Assembly: GCF_024206475.1 (NCBI RefSeq)
Contig: NZ_JAMBPR010000004.1
Coordinates: 153,492-217,491, forward strand
Reading direction: 5' to 3'
DNA from: Paraburkholderia sp. CNPSo 3274
Lineage (GTDB): Bacteria; Pseudomonadota; Gammaproteobacteria; Burkholderiales; Burkholderiaceae
DNA length: 64,000 bases
This document shows, piece by piece, positions 55,635 through 63,309 of the stretch; positions within the stretch are counted from its first letter, which is position 1; each line of letters starts with the position of its first letter. The notes under the pieces are model-generated. The model saw nothing but the letters and a program-made list of their open reading frames with translations. It was not told the origin of the DNA and made no database searches. The position numbers were made by a program, and so were the translations under genes.

Positions 55635-56447
55635 CCGGATGAGCGGCAGTGGGCGAAGGACAACGCAAGCAAATTCGCGCAGTTCTATAAAGATCAGACC
55701 GGACAGACGATCACGGCTGACCAGGCGCAGCAGATGTTGTTGGCAAGCGGCTACCGGTTGGTTGATGCCGCAGCAAGCGCAGGACCGGCGCCGGACGGAA
55801 ACCAATACGCGACGGCGCTCATCAGCCAGAATGGTGGAAGCATGTTCCGTGCGGCACCAACTGAGTACAACAGTCCGTTCCTCTATGGCAACGCGGACCA
55901 TTCGCTCTCGCCGGAACAACAGGCCCTGCCAGGACACGACGCTCATCCGCAAGTTGGCGTTGCAGCAGGAGGCGCTCTCGCGATGGTCGCAGTCGGTACT
56001 GTTTCGCCATTGCTCGCAGGAGCTTGGGCTCTTAATACCGCCTACGATTTCTCAGGTGACGCGATCAGTTACCTTACCCATACGAGCAGCGACGCCCCGA
56101 ACGCTGGGAAGTCTCTGATAGTTGGAGGTGCGGCTGCCGCCTTGACACCACTTGGACTTCCTCTGGATACACTTGGAAGTGGTATCGGAGCGAAGATCGC
56201 GGTCGGCACCTACAACGGGCTTGTAAGCGCGACGGGAGCGTTCGCAGGGGGCGGAATGGTCAATCCATCGAGCGATCCGTCCGCTTTCGCAGCGACTTCG
56301 GCAACCGCGTATGGCGTTGGCACGGCAGCGCAAATTTGGCTCCCCGGTCTCACGGGCAATATTGCAAACCACGTTGTCCAAATTCTCTCCGGGCCAGCGC
56401 AAACGAAGGTCCAGAATAGCTTGAACAATCCGAATTCCTCAAAATGA
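54825..56447 (+). CDS. orphan CdiA C-terminal module 2
   Basis: A reading frame of 540 residues with no good start; GTG 54825 is the first codon. The upstream part repeats parental CdiA (TLTYSDIANHSHYDATSNGI) and the pre-toxin region. The DLYNRQLHPDER motif lies at 55611, and ~278 residues follow. The distal part carries several hydrophobic stretches (AGGALAMVAVGTVSPLLAGAW, LTPLGLPLDTLGSGIGAK). It should be a silent cassette that becomes a toxin only after recombination into cdiA. It is followed by a membrane protein gene after 10 bases. Confidence 0.82.
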   Translation: MRGNTDLKGGVITSAADAAQNSLTTGTLTYSDIANHSHYDATSNGISAGVGVANTGKAVGPGSGSNRGGVAPMLPQSDSGSADATTRSAVSAGAISVTDRANQTQDVANLSRDTMNTNGTVSKLPDVSVLLNQQGDRMNAAQAAGQAVAQRIGDYADAQARASGDPAWAEGGNKRAEMQAAGAAVVAGLGGGVGSAVAGAAGAGIGSKMGGELNKLSDSIAASNLTGDANMNAALGNIVANVIATGAGAAVGGAGAFGSSTVDLYNRQLHPDERQWAKDNASKFAQFYKDQTGQTITADQAQQMLLASGYRLVDAAASAGPAPDGNQYATALISQNGGSMFRAAPTEYNSPFLYGNADHSLSPEQQALPGHDAHPQVGVAAGGALAMVAVGTVSPLLAGAWALNTAYDFSGDAISYLTHTSSDAPNAGKSLIVGGAAAALTPLGLPLDTLGSGIGAKIAVGTYNGLVSATGAFAGGGMVNPSSDPSAFAATSATAYGVGTAAQIWLPGLTGNIANHVVQILSGPAQTKVQNSLNNPNSSK

Positions 56448-56457
56448 GATCGCTCTC

Positions 56458-56856
56458 ATGAGTCGCTTGCTAGTTTTTCCGTTCGAACTGATCAATCAAG
56501 GCGGGCTAAGCGCCGTTGTCGGGTGCCTATTTTTCGCTATAGGGTTATTGCTAGTTTTCATCGTTTTCAAAATCTCACTTGGCTTACTCAACTTCAGTGT
56601 CGTGAGTCCGGCAACAAAGAAGGGCCGGGTAACACGAAAATTCGTCGTGCCGGAACACACCGAGCAGCAAGGTCGGCTTTTGGTCAAGGTGCCGGCTAGA
56701 AATATGCTGGAGGTGGACGTGGAGGGCCACTTGTTTGTGATTGGGCCATCAGATTGGAAATACGAAAGAGTAAACGAAGGTGACCAAGTTGATGTTCTGT
56801 TGCGCATCGGTCGCCTAACCCGAGCCGAAGTACTCGACGATATCGGGCCGTTTTAA
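56458..56856 (+). CDS. membrane protein, candidate CdiI-2
   Basis: A 132-residue protein with one or two N-terminal hydrophobic segments (VVGCLFFAIGLLLVFIVFKI) and a soluble C-terminal domain ending WKYERVNEGDQVDVLLRIGR ... DDIGPF. ATG 56458 follows the module 2 stop by 10 bases. Its place after a CdiA C-terminal region makes it the probable immunity protein. A diverged partial copy follows it directly. Confidence 0.7.
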   Translation: MSRLLVFPFELINQGGLSAVVGCLFFAIGLLLVFIVFKISLGLLNFSVVSPATKKGRVTRKFVVPEHTEQQGRLLVKVPARNMLEVDVEGHLFVIGPSDWKYERVNEGDQVDVLLRIGRLTRAEVLDDIGPF

Positions 56857-56858
56857 AA

Positions 56859-57044
56859 CTGCCGCTGAACGGGGCGTTCCGGCGGGAGAGTGCACTTGAA
56901 ATTGATATCGAAAATCAGCCGCTGCAATTCGCACCGGTCCAGTGGAAATATGAACGCGTTAGCGAAGGCGAGCAAGTCGAGGTTGCTCTCCAGAGAGGCC
57001 GTTTCAGCGGTGCAATACGGATTCTTGATATAGGGCCTTTCTGA
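56859..57044 (+). pseudogene. truncated second copy of the CdiI-2 C-terminus
   Basis: In the frame ending at TGA 57042-57044 the sequence reads QWKYERVSEGEQVEVALQRG and RILDIGPF, homologous to the C-terminal half of the preceding protein. The N-terminal membrane part and start are missing. It is a remnant of a second, diverged immunity gene. Confidence 0.75.
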
Positions 57045-57045
57045 T

Positions 57046-58730
57046 AGACGCAAAGCAGCGGCCTGACGATTGGCCTCGCCGGTTCGGTGGGCGATGCGAT
57101 CAACAACGCGTATTCGGAAGGTCGCGCCGTCAGCCACTCTGCGGGCAGCGGCAATGACCGCGCGGCGGCGCTGCATGCGATTGCAGCGGGGAGCGATGCG
57201 GCAGTGGCCGGCACGGGGGTGAAGGCTCTTGCGGATGGCGCGAAGCCCGATATCGGCATCAAGGTGAGCATCGGTTCGAGCAAGAGCCAAAGCCAGTCGT
57301 CGGAGGACATGACGACGCAGCGAGGCTCGAACGTGGCGGCGGGCGGTACGGCGGTGTTGGTTGCAACGGGCGACGGTACACCCGGCAGCGGCAACGTCAC
57401 GATTGCAGGATCGAACGTGAGCGCGAACGATGTGCTGCTGGCCGCGAAGAACCAGGTGGACGTGGTCAACACCACGAACACCGATTCGACGCGCAGCTCG
57501 AACAGTTCCAGTAGCGCGAGCATTGGCGTGCAGTACACGCTGGGCGGCGGCTTTGGTGTGTCGGCTGCGATGGCGAATGCGCACGGAGATGCGAACAGCG
57601 ACGCGGCGATCCAGAATGCCTCGCACGTGAACGGCACGAACAGCGTGACGGTGATCTCGGGCGGCGACACGAACATCACCGGCTCGCAGATCAACGGCGG
57701 CAAGGTGATCGCGGACGTGGGCGGCAACCTGAATATCGCGAGTGTGCAGGACGTGACGAACAGCGCCGCGCACCAGAGCAGCGCGGGCGGCGGCTTCACG
57801 ATCAGCCAGGGCGGCGGCAGCGCGAGCTTCAGCGCGCAGAAAGGCCATGCGGACTCGAACTATGCGGGCGTGAACGAGCAGGCGGGGATCAATGCGGGTA
57901 GTGGTGGCTTCGATATCAGCGTGAGGGGGAACACGGACCTGAAGGGCGGCGTGATAACGAGTGCGGCAGACGCAGCACAAAACAGCCTGACGACCGGGAC
58001 GCTGACGTACAGCGATATCGCGAACCACTCGCACTACGATGCGACGAGCAACGGCGTCAGTGCGGGCGTGGGGATTGCGAATACGGGCAAGGCGGTAGGC
58101 CCCGGCTCGGGGTCGAACAAGGGCGGCGTGGCGCCGATGTTGCCGCAGAGCGACAGCGGATCGGCGGATGCGACCACGCGCAGCGCCGTAAGTGCAGGTG
58201 CGATCACTGTGACGGACGGGGAAAACCAGAGGCAGGACGTCGCGAATCTCTCCCGGGACACGACGAACACGAACGGTACTGTGTCGAAGCTGCCTGACGT
58301 GAGTGTCCTGCTGAACCAGCAGGGGGACCGCATGAACGCTGCACAGGCCGCAGGGCAGGCAGTGGCGCAGCGCATCGGGGACTACGCGGACGCGCAGGCC
58401 AGCGCGACGGGTGACCCCGCATGGGCTGAAGGCGGCAACAAGCGTGCGGAGATGCAGGCGGCGGGCGCGGCGGTCGTAGCGGGCTTGGGCGGCGGTGTGG
58501 GCAGTGCTGTCGCGGGTGCAGCAGGCGCGGGTATTGGCTCGAAGATGGGGGGCGAGCTGAACAAGGTCAGCGATTCGATTGCGGCGTCGAACCTGACCGG
58601 CGATGCGAACATGAACGCCGCGCTCGGCAACATCCTGGCGAACGTAATCGCGACGGGCGCGGGTGCGGCAGCGGGTGGCGCGGGTGCGTTTGGCAGTTCG
58701 ACCGTGGACCTTTACAATCGGCAGTTGCAC
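57046..58730 (+). repeat. long cdiA-derived segment of module 3
   Basis: Positions 57046-58077 match cdiA and 57898-58730 match module 2. The copy therefore joins sequence found in cdiA to sequence found in module 2, as expected for homologous exchange between modules. Confidence 0.88.
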
Positions 58731-59507
58731 GTAGACCGCGACCCCTACAAGGACGAGCGCACGCTTGCGAAGCAACTGGCCGACAAAAGTGGCGGGGAAT
58801 ATACGCAGGCGCAGATTGAAGACCAGTTGCGCATCATGGACATGTGCGCGAATGGTAAGTGCCAGTCGGGCGCGCCCGATACGTTGATCGGACAAACTCC
58901 AACAGACCCAGGTGCAAAATGGATCTCTGGCGGCACGACAGCGGACGGCAAGCCGATCGTGACACAGATGACCGCGCAGGCGGATCCGCGATTGCAAGAA
59001 TATATCCGCGCTAACTACAACTCGGCTTCACCGGGCGAGGTGCCGAGCGTGGTTCAATATCCGCCAATGTCCGCCACCGGGTCGATCAATATCACGGGGC
59101 CGCTAACGAAGTTCGATCAGTCGGATGTCAACTTCATGCGTAATACGACGGCAGATGCCTCGGCGATGGTTTCAACCAATGCGGGACGGTTTAGCGCGGC
59201 GACCGCCGCTGCAGTTGCAGTGCCCTCCCCATATTCACCTATATTTGAGGCGGCTGCCTATGTAGGTACAGTTGTCGGAATTGGTGCAGACGCGGTTAGT
59301 CAAGCCATCCGTCCAGATGTGGGGCAATACTGGACGAATAGTGGCAGCGCCATGATTTCCGATCGTTTCTCTTCGAGATATCCGCTCGCGAGTCCTGTAT
59401 TCAATGAGGCCGCAAACGCATTCAATGCCAGCACTTTTTCTCAAAAAATTCAGGATTTCGTAAATTCATCGTGGAATAGCTTCGTTACTGAGCCGGTGAA
59501 AAAATGA
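57087..59507 (+). CDS. orphan CdiA C-terminal module 3
   Basis: An 806-residue frame starting at GTG 57087, with ~540 residues of parental CdiA sequence before DLYNRQLHVDRD at 58707. The toxin region (~266 residues) starts with a section shared with modules 4 and 5 (LAKQLADKSGG, QAQIEDQLRIM, KFDQSDVNFMRNTTAD). It is Ala-rich and hydrophobic from about 150 residues after DLYN, then diverges at the end. Its stop overlaps the next gene (ATGA). It has no signal peptide or own secretion start, so it should be silent unless recombined. Confidence 0.85.
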   Translation: MGDAINNAYSEGRAVSHSAGSGNDRAAALHAIAAGSDAAVAGTGVKALADGAKPDIGIKVSIGSSKSQSQSSEDMTTQRGSNVAAGGTAVLVATGDGTPGSGNVTIAGSNVSANDVLLAAKNQVDVVNTTNTDSTRSSNSSSSASIGVQYTLGGGFGVSAAMANAHGDANSDAAIQNASHVNGTNSVTVISGGDTNITGSQINGGKVIADVGGNLNIASVQDVTNSAAHQSSAGGGFTISQGGGSASFSAQKGHADSNYAGVNEQAGINAGSGGFDISVRGNTDLKGGVITSAADAAQNSLTTGTLTYSDIANHSHYDATSNGVSAGVGIANTGKAVGPGSGSNKGGVAPMLPQSDSGSADATTRSAVSAGAITVTDGENQRQDVANLSRDTTNTNGTVSKLPDVSVLLNQQGDRMNAAQAAGQAVAQRIGDYADAQASATGDPAWAEGGNKRAEMQAAGAAVVAGLGGGVGSAVAGAAGAGIGSKMGGELNKVSDSIAASNLTGDANMNAALGNILANVIATGAGAAAGGAGAFGSSTVDLYNRQLHVDRDPYKDERTLAKQLADKSGGEYTQAQIEDQLRIMDMCANGKCQSGAPDTLIGQTPTDPGAKWISGGTTADGKPIVTQMTAQADPRLQEYIRANYNSASPGEVPSVVQYPPMSATGSINITGPLTKFDQSDVNFMRNTTADASAMVSTNAGRFSAATAAAVAVPSPYSPIFEAAAYVGTVVGIGADAVSQAIRPDVGQYWTNSGSAMISDRFSSRYPLASPVFNEAANAFNASTFSQKIQDFVNSSWNSFVTEPVKK

Positions 59508-59761
59508 AAGTTATAGACGACGGTAATTTATCCGGTTGGGCATGTACCACGCTAATCGCGGTTGGCATTGGGATTTCATACGTAACGTTCAAATGCGCAC
59601 CTTCCTCAATCTGGAGCGCTTTCTTGGCGCTATTTGGATTCGTTCTTATGGCGGTTGGTGGCCTATGTAGTAGGGCCCGAATGCTACACATTAAGCCCTT
59701 CGACAACAGCTACAAAAAGGCGCGCGACAGCTACAAGTCCAAGGACGACAAACAGGAATAG
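59504..59761 (+). CDS. two-TM membrane protein type A, candidate CdiI-3
   Basis: An 85-residue protein with two hydrophobic segments (residues ~11-30 and ~36-56) and a hydrophilic tail containing HIKPFDNSYKKARDSYK. The same tail occurs in the proteins at 60962 and 62437. It overlaps the stop of module 3 by four bases. Immunity is inferred from this coupling and from its pairing with related toxin modules. Confidence 0.75.
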   Translation: MKVIDDGNLSGWACTTLIAVGIGISYVTFKCAPSSIWSAFLALFGFVLMAVGGLCSRARMLHIKPFDNSYKKARDSYKSKDDKQE

Positions 59762-59766
59762 CGAGA

Positions 59767-60180
59767 ATGAATGAACCAGAACTTGGCAGGGTCGCGGTCG
59801 AGGATAACTTTGCCGTCGCCCAGGTTGCGCTCTACCTGTTTGCGATTCTGCAGGTGGTACTCACGTTGATGACTGCGACCGGGGCGGTTCCGCTCGGCAT
59901 CGCTGCGCAAGCCTCGACAATGCAGCGCCTGTCGGCGACGTCAAATACGGCCGTCAACCTTCTTTGCTTTGCGGTGGGTTACGTGCTGCTGGCGCGGTGT
60001 CTGAACCGCTGTACACCACTGGTGTGGCGTATTGCGTTGGGCATATTCCTGCTCAACACAGGCGTCGCCTGCACTAGCGATTGCCGCTCAGCCCAACCCC
60101 TATCCAGTCTTGACTTGTGGCCTTTCTGTCGCCGGCGCGATATCGATATGGAACGGGCGCGGAGTGATCAGAAGGTATGA
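59767..60180 (+). CDS. hydrophobic protein type B, first copy, frameshifted
   Basis: A 137-residue frame with three membrane segments (ALYLFAILQVVLTLM, NTAVNLLCFAVGYVLLARCL, VWRIALGIFLLNTGVA). It matches the 134-residue protein at 61222 up to ~60068. After that the reading frames differ: the shifted frame reads ALAIAAQ ... AGAISIWNGRGV, just like the second copy. So the first copy has lost its true C-terminus by a small indel. Role unknown; it could be an accessory or second immunity protein. Confidence 0.65.
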   Translation: MNEPELGRVAVEDNFAVAQVALYLFAILQVVLTLMTATGAVPLGIAAQASTMQRLSATSNTAVNLLCFAVGYVLLARCLNRCTPLVWRIALGIFLLNTGVACTSDCRSAQPLSSLDLWPFCRRRDIDMERARSDQKV

Positions 60181-60965
60181 AAGTCCGGACCCGATCATCT
60201 GACCTTTACAACCGGCAGCTCCACCCGGATGAAAAGACGCTCGCCAAACAGCTTGCCGACAAGAGTGATGGACTGTACACCCAGGCACAGGTTGAAGATC
60301 AGCTGCGCATCATGGGCGTAAGCGTGAATGGGACGAACGAGTCGGGCGCACCGACGACCTTGATTGGTCAGGCCCCTACGGACTCGGGTGCACAGTGGAT
60401 ATCGGGTGGGACGGCGGCGGACGGCAAACCGATCCTCACGCAGGTAACGGCGCAGGCGAATCCCGAGTTGCAGTCATACATTCTGGCGAACTACAACAGC
60501 GCGTCGGCGGGACAGGTGCCGAGTCAATTCACGTATGCGCTGACGGGAAACAGCGGATCGATCAATGTGACGGGACCGTTTACGAAGTTCGATCAGTCGG
60601 ATGTGAACTTCATGCGTATTACGACAGCCGATACAGCGTCGATGGTGTCTGCGAATGCGGGCCGTATTGGTTCGGCAGCTGCAACGGCAGCAGCGTTGCC
60701 AACGCCCTATACACCAATTTACGAAGGAATAGCCTTCGGCGCGACTGTCACGGGATGGGCGGCGGATTTCGCGGCGCAAATGGCCCGGCCTAATCCGGGC
60801 GCTTATGTGGCCGGAGGCGTCGTGGACCTGACACTCGGAGGCGTGGCGAATAAGTACCCATTAGCAGGAACTTTCTTTGCCGAATTTGGAACCTGGATCA
60901 AGAACACCACGACGTTCAATGATGCCAGTAACCGGCTCAACAACGCGGCGCAGAATAAAAAATGA
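60177..60965 (+). CDS. orphan CdiA C-terminal module 4 starting at DLYN
   Basis: A 262-residue protein. ATG 60177 gives eight unrelated residues and then DLYNRQLHPDEKTLAKQL at 60201. The body matches modules 3 and 5 (GVSVNGTNESGAPTTLIGQ, NPELQSYILANYNSAS, GPFTKFDQSDVNFMR). Its last third is Ala-rich and hydrophobic. It has no CdiA body and no secretion signal. The start overlaps the preceding type B frame by four bases, and a candidate immunity gene overlaps its stop by four. Confidence 0.82.
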   Translation: MKVRTRSSDLYNRQLHPDEKTLAKQLADKSDGLYTQAQVEDQLRIMGVSVNGTNESGAPTTLIGQAPTDSGAQWISGGTAADGKPILTQVTAQANPELQSYILANYNSASAGQVPSQFTYALTGNSGSINVTGPFTKFDQSDVNFMRITTADTASMVSANAGRIGSAAATAAALPTPYTPIYEGIAFGATVTGWAADFAAQMARPNPGAYVAGGVVDLTLGGVANKYPLAGTFFAEFGTWIKNTTTFNDASNRLNNAAQNKK

Positions 60966-61225
60966 AAATCCTCAGCAATGGCAACTTCACGGCCTGGTTT
61001 CGCATTCTGTTGTGGGCTGCAGGTATAGCAATAGCAGTTGGTTCTTATTTCCTTTTAACTGGCTTGCCCATGTTCATTGGCGTCGTGATTGGGATGCTCG
61101 TTCTGGCGACGGGTACTTATGCGGAGCGGGCCAACTTGCTTCACTTGAAGCCTTTCGACAATAGCTACAAGAAGGCGCGCGAGAGCTATAGAGTCGAGGA
61201 CGATAAGCAGGATGAACCGAAATGA
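60962..61225 (+). CDS. two-TM membrane protein type A, candidate CdiI-4
   Basis: An 87-residue protein with two hydrophobic segments and the tail HLKPFDNSYKKARESYR. It is homologous to the protein at 59504. ATG 60962 overlaps the stop of module 4. It ends overlapping the type B gene at 61222. Confidence 0.75.
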   Translation: MKILSNGNFTAWFRILLWAAGIAIAVGSYFLLTGLPMFIGVVIGMLVLATGTYAERANLLHLKPFDNSYKKARESYRVEDDKQDEPK

Positions 61226-61626
61226 GCGGAGCGACATTCGACGAGGTAACTATAAAAAGCAATTTTGCCCTCGCACAGATGGCACTTTATCTGTTTGCGC
61301 TCCTGAGAGTGGTAGCTTCGTTAATGATGGCCACCGGGGCAGTAACCCTCGGTACTACTCCCAAAGCCTCGACAACGCGGCGTGTCTCGATGACCACTAA
61401 TCCGGTCGTCAACATACTTTGTTTTACCGTCGGGTGCGCTTTGCTAGCTCGGTGCTTGAAGCGCTGTACAGGCCTCATCTGGCCCATTGTTTGGGGCATA
61501 TTCCTCATCAACACGGGCGTCGCTGCACTAGCGATAGCTGCGCAATCCGACCGCAATCTGAAATTGACGCGTGGCGTTGCCATCGCTGGCACGATTTCGG
61601 TGTGGAATGGTCGTGGATTGGTCTGA
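61222..61626 (+). CDS. hydrophobic protein type B, second copy
   Basis: A 134-residue protein with three membrane segments (MALYLFALLRVVASLMMAT, NILCFTVGCALLARCLKR, IVWGIFLINTGVAALAIAA) and the end SVWNGRGLV. It appears intact, unlike the copy at 59767. It overlaps the immunity gene by four bases and is followed by module 5 five bases later. No family was recognised. Confidence 0.68.
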   Translation: MSGATFDEVTIKSNFALAQMALYLFALLRVVASLMMATGAVTLGTTPKASTTRRVSMTTNPVVNILCFTVGCALLARCLKRCTGLIWPIVWGIFLINTGVAALAIAAQSDRNLKLTRGVAIAGTISVWNGRGLV

Positions 61627-61630
61627 AGCT

Positions 61631-62440
61631 ATGCAGGTACAGTCCCGCGAAAAGGACCGGTACAACAGGCAATTGCATCCCGAAGAAAAGATGCTGGCCA
61701 AGCAGCTTGCGGACGAGAGCGGCGGGAAATACACACAGGCGCAGGTCGAGGACCAGTTGCGTATCATGGGCGTGAGCGCGAACGGCACGAACGAGTCCGG
61801 TGCGCCGACCACGTTGGTCGGCCTGATGCCGACGGATTCGGGTGCACAATGGATGTCCGGCGGCACAGCGGCTGATGGCAAACCGATCCTCACGCAGATA
61901 ACGGCGCAGGCGAACCCCGAACTGCAGTCGTATATCCTCGCGAACTACAACGCGGCTTCGCCGGGCGGCGTGCCGAGCCAGTTCACTTATGCGCTAACGG
62001 GTAACACAGGTTCGATCAACATCACAGGGCCGTTCACGAAGTTCGATAAATCGGATGCAGACTCCATGCGAAATACGACAGCTGATACTGCATCAATGAT
62101 CTCGACTAATGCAGGGCGATTCAGTGCGGCGGCAACCGCTGCTGCAACCATTCCATCACCTTATTCAGGTGGGCTCTCAGCGGCAGCTTATACTGCAACG
62201 GTCGCTGGATTTGCCGCTGATGCTCTGGCACAACTCGTCAGACCGAACGTAGGCCAGTACGCAGTTTCGGGAGCCACGGGATTGATTGCAGGAAACCTGT
62301 CGGATCGGGTTCCGGCGTTAGGGCCAGCGATAAACGAGACTGCAAACACGTTTAATAATAGCAACGCAGGCCAACAGGTACAAAATTCCTTGAATAAATA
62401 CTGGGCTGATCTCGTGAATTACTGGAGCAGTAGGCGATGA
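61631..62440 (+). CDS. orphan CdiA C-terminal module 5 (variant DRYN motif)
   Basis: A 269-residue protein. ATG 61631 precedes KDRYNRQLHPEEKMLAKQL, in which the LYN motif is altered to RYN (codon 9). The body is close to module 4 (VSANGTNESGAPTTLVGL, FTKFDKSDADSMRNTTADTA). The tail diverges (QLVRPNVGQYAVSGATGLIA ... QQVQNSLNKYWADLV). No CdiA body is attached. Its stop overlaps the next gene by four bases. Confidence 0.82.
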   Translation: MQVQSREKDRYNRQLHPEEKMLAKQLADESGGKYTQAQVEDQLRIMGVSANGTNESGAPTTLVGLMPTDSGAQWMSGGTAADGKPILTQITAQANPELQSYILANYNAASPGGVPSQFTYALTGNTGSINITGPFTKFDKSDADSMRNTTADTASMISTNAGRFSAAATAAATIPSPYSGGLSAAAYTATVAGFAADALAQLVRPNVGQYAVSGATGLIAGNLSDRVPALGPAINETANTFNNSNAGQQVQNSLNKYWADLVNYWSSRR

Positions 62441-62817
62441 AGATCCGGTTCATTGAGGATGGGAACTTCGCACGTTGGGTACGGACTAGCCTGCTCATTG
62501 TTGGTCTTCTAACTATGGTTATCGCGTATGAGTACGTGCCACCCGCGCCATTTGGAGGTTTTCTGCTGCTGTTGGGATTGGGCGTCGCTGCTGTTGGTGG
62601 GTATGCGAGTAGAGCACATCTGCTGAAGATCAAGCCGTTCGACAACAGCTACAAGAAGGTGCGCAGGAGCTACGAAGTGAAGGACGGAGTGGTAAATATG
62701 CCATTTCCAGCATCGTCTCCCAAAACGCGTACGCAGAAAGTTATTTGGTGGGCGTGTTTTACGATAGGAATGGGCTTTATTACGTATTTAATCGTAAAGA
62801 ACATCTTCTTTAGCTGA
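62437..62817 (+). CDS. chimeric candidate immunity protein (type A head fused to 40-residue TM type)
   Basis: A 126-residue protein. Residues 1-86 match the type A proteins (two hydrophobic segments and LKIKPFDNSYKKVRRSYEVK). Residues ~87-126 match the small TM proteins at 63119 and 63578 (SPKTRTQKVIWWACFTIGMG then IVKNIFFS). The junction lies around 62694-62710. It is most simply a fusion of two immunity genes after loss of the stop between them. Three membrane segments result. It overlaps the stop of module 5. Confidence 0.8.
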   Translation: MKIRFIEDGNFARWVRTSLLIVGLLTMVIAYEYVPPAPFGGFLLLLGLGVAAVGGYASRAHLLKIKPFDNSYKKVRRSYEVKDGVVNMPFPASSPKTRTQKVIWWACFTIGMGFITYLIVKNIFFS

Positions 62818-62825
62818 AACAACAG

Positions 62826-62845
62826 GCCCAGCCTTCGAGTTGGGC
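62826..62845 (+). terminator. degenerate terminator-like hairpin after the chimeric gene
   Basis: GCCCAGC (62826-62832), loop CTTCGA, GTTGGGC (62839-62845), with the AACAACA flank. It is a decayed copy of the terminator at 54521-54557 and lacks the right-hand T-rich arm. Confidence 0.55.
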
Positions 62846-62859
62846 GTGTACGTCGGGAC

Positions 62860-63114
62860 TTGGATGCGCGGCTGGTGGTAAACAACACAACATTGGTCCG
62901 GCCAGGGCAGACGAACAACTTCGCCGGCGGATATGCCGGAGGTGGCTCCGCTCTATATGGTGGTTTGCGCGGCGGCATTACGGTGTCGCCTGGAAATGGG
63001 ACTGCGACCATCATTGGATTCGGTGCAGGTACGAATGTAGGTAAAACCGACAATCCTGTGTCAGTGGGCTGGGGCTTCTCTAACGATCAAGGCAAAACCG
63101 GAATCAAGTGGTAG
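62860..63114 (+). pseudogene. fragment of another CdiA C-terminal region (module 6)
   Basis: An 84-residue frame from TTG 62860 with no LYN motif. It is Gly-rich (NNFAGGYAGGGSALYGGLRG) and ends GKTGIKW. It precedes a small TM protein gene, the usual place for a toxin tail. The toxin family was not recognised. The lack of a start, motif and upstream part suggests a truncated module. Confidence 0.6.
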
Positions 63115-63118
63115 CAAT

Positions 63119-63241
63119 ATGGGACCTTCGATTACATCAACGCCAAAGACGCGATCGCAAAAGATCGTCTGGTGGTGCGCCTTCACTGCGATGATGGGCT
63201 TCATCGTGTACGTGGTGGTGAAAAACATCTTCTTCCGTTAA
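63119..63241 (+). CDS. 40-residue single-TM protein, candidate CdiI-6
   Basis: Begins MGPSITSTPKTRSQKIVWWC and ends VVKNIFFR. It is homologous to the C-terminus of the chimeric gene at 62437 and to the protein at 63578. It follows module 6 by four bases. Confidence 0.7.
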   Translation: MGPSITSTPKTRSQKIVWWCAFTAMMGFIVYVVVKNIFFR

Positions 63242-63243
63242 AG

Positions 63244-63272
63244 CAACAACCCCGGCTGCGGCCGGGTTTGCT
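63244..63272 (+). terminator. terminator-like hairpin after module 6
   Basis: CCCGGC (63251-63256) pairs with GCCGGG (63261-63266) and is followed by TTTGCT. Flanks AGCAACAAC and TTTGCTG resemble the terminator at 54521. Confidence 0.55.
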
Positions 63273-63309
63273 GTATGTGGAATCAATCGGGGAATGGCGT
63301 GATGACGAG

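Noticed and set aside
56853..58997. 714-codon minus-strand open frame opposite module 3, with relatives opposite cdiA and module 2
   Set aside because: It recurs only because the plus-strand cdiA sequence is duplicated; Arg/His-rich without domains.
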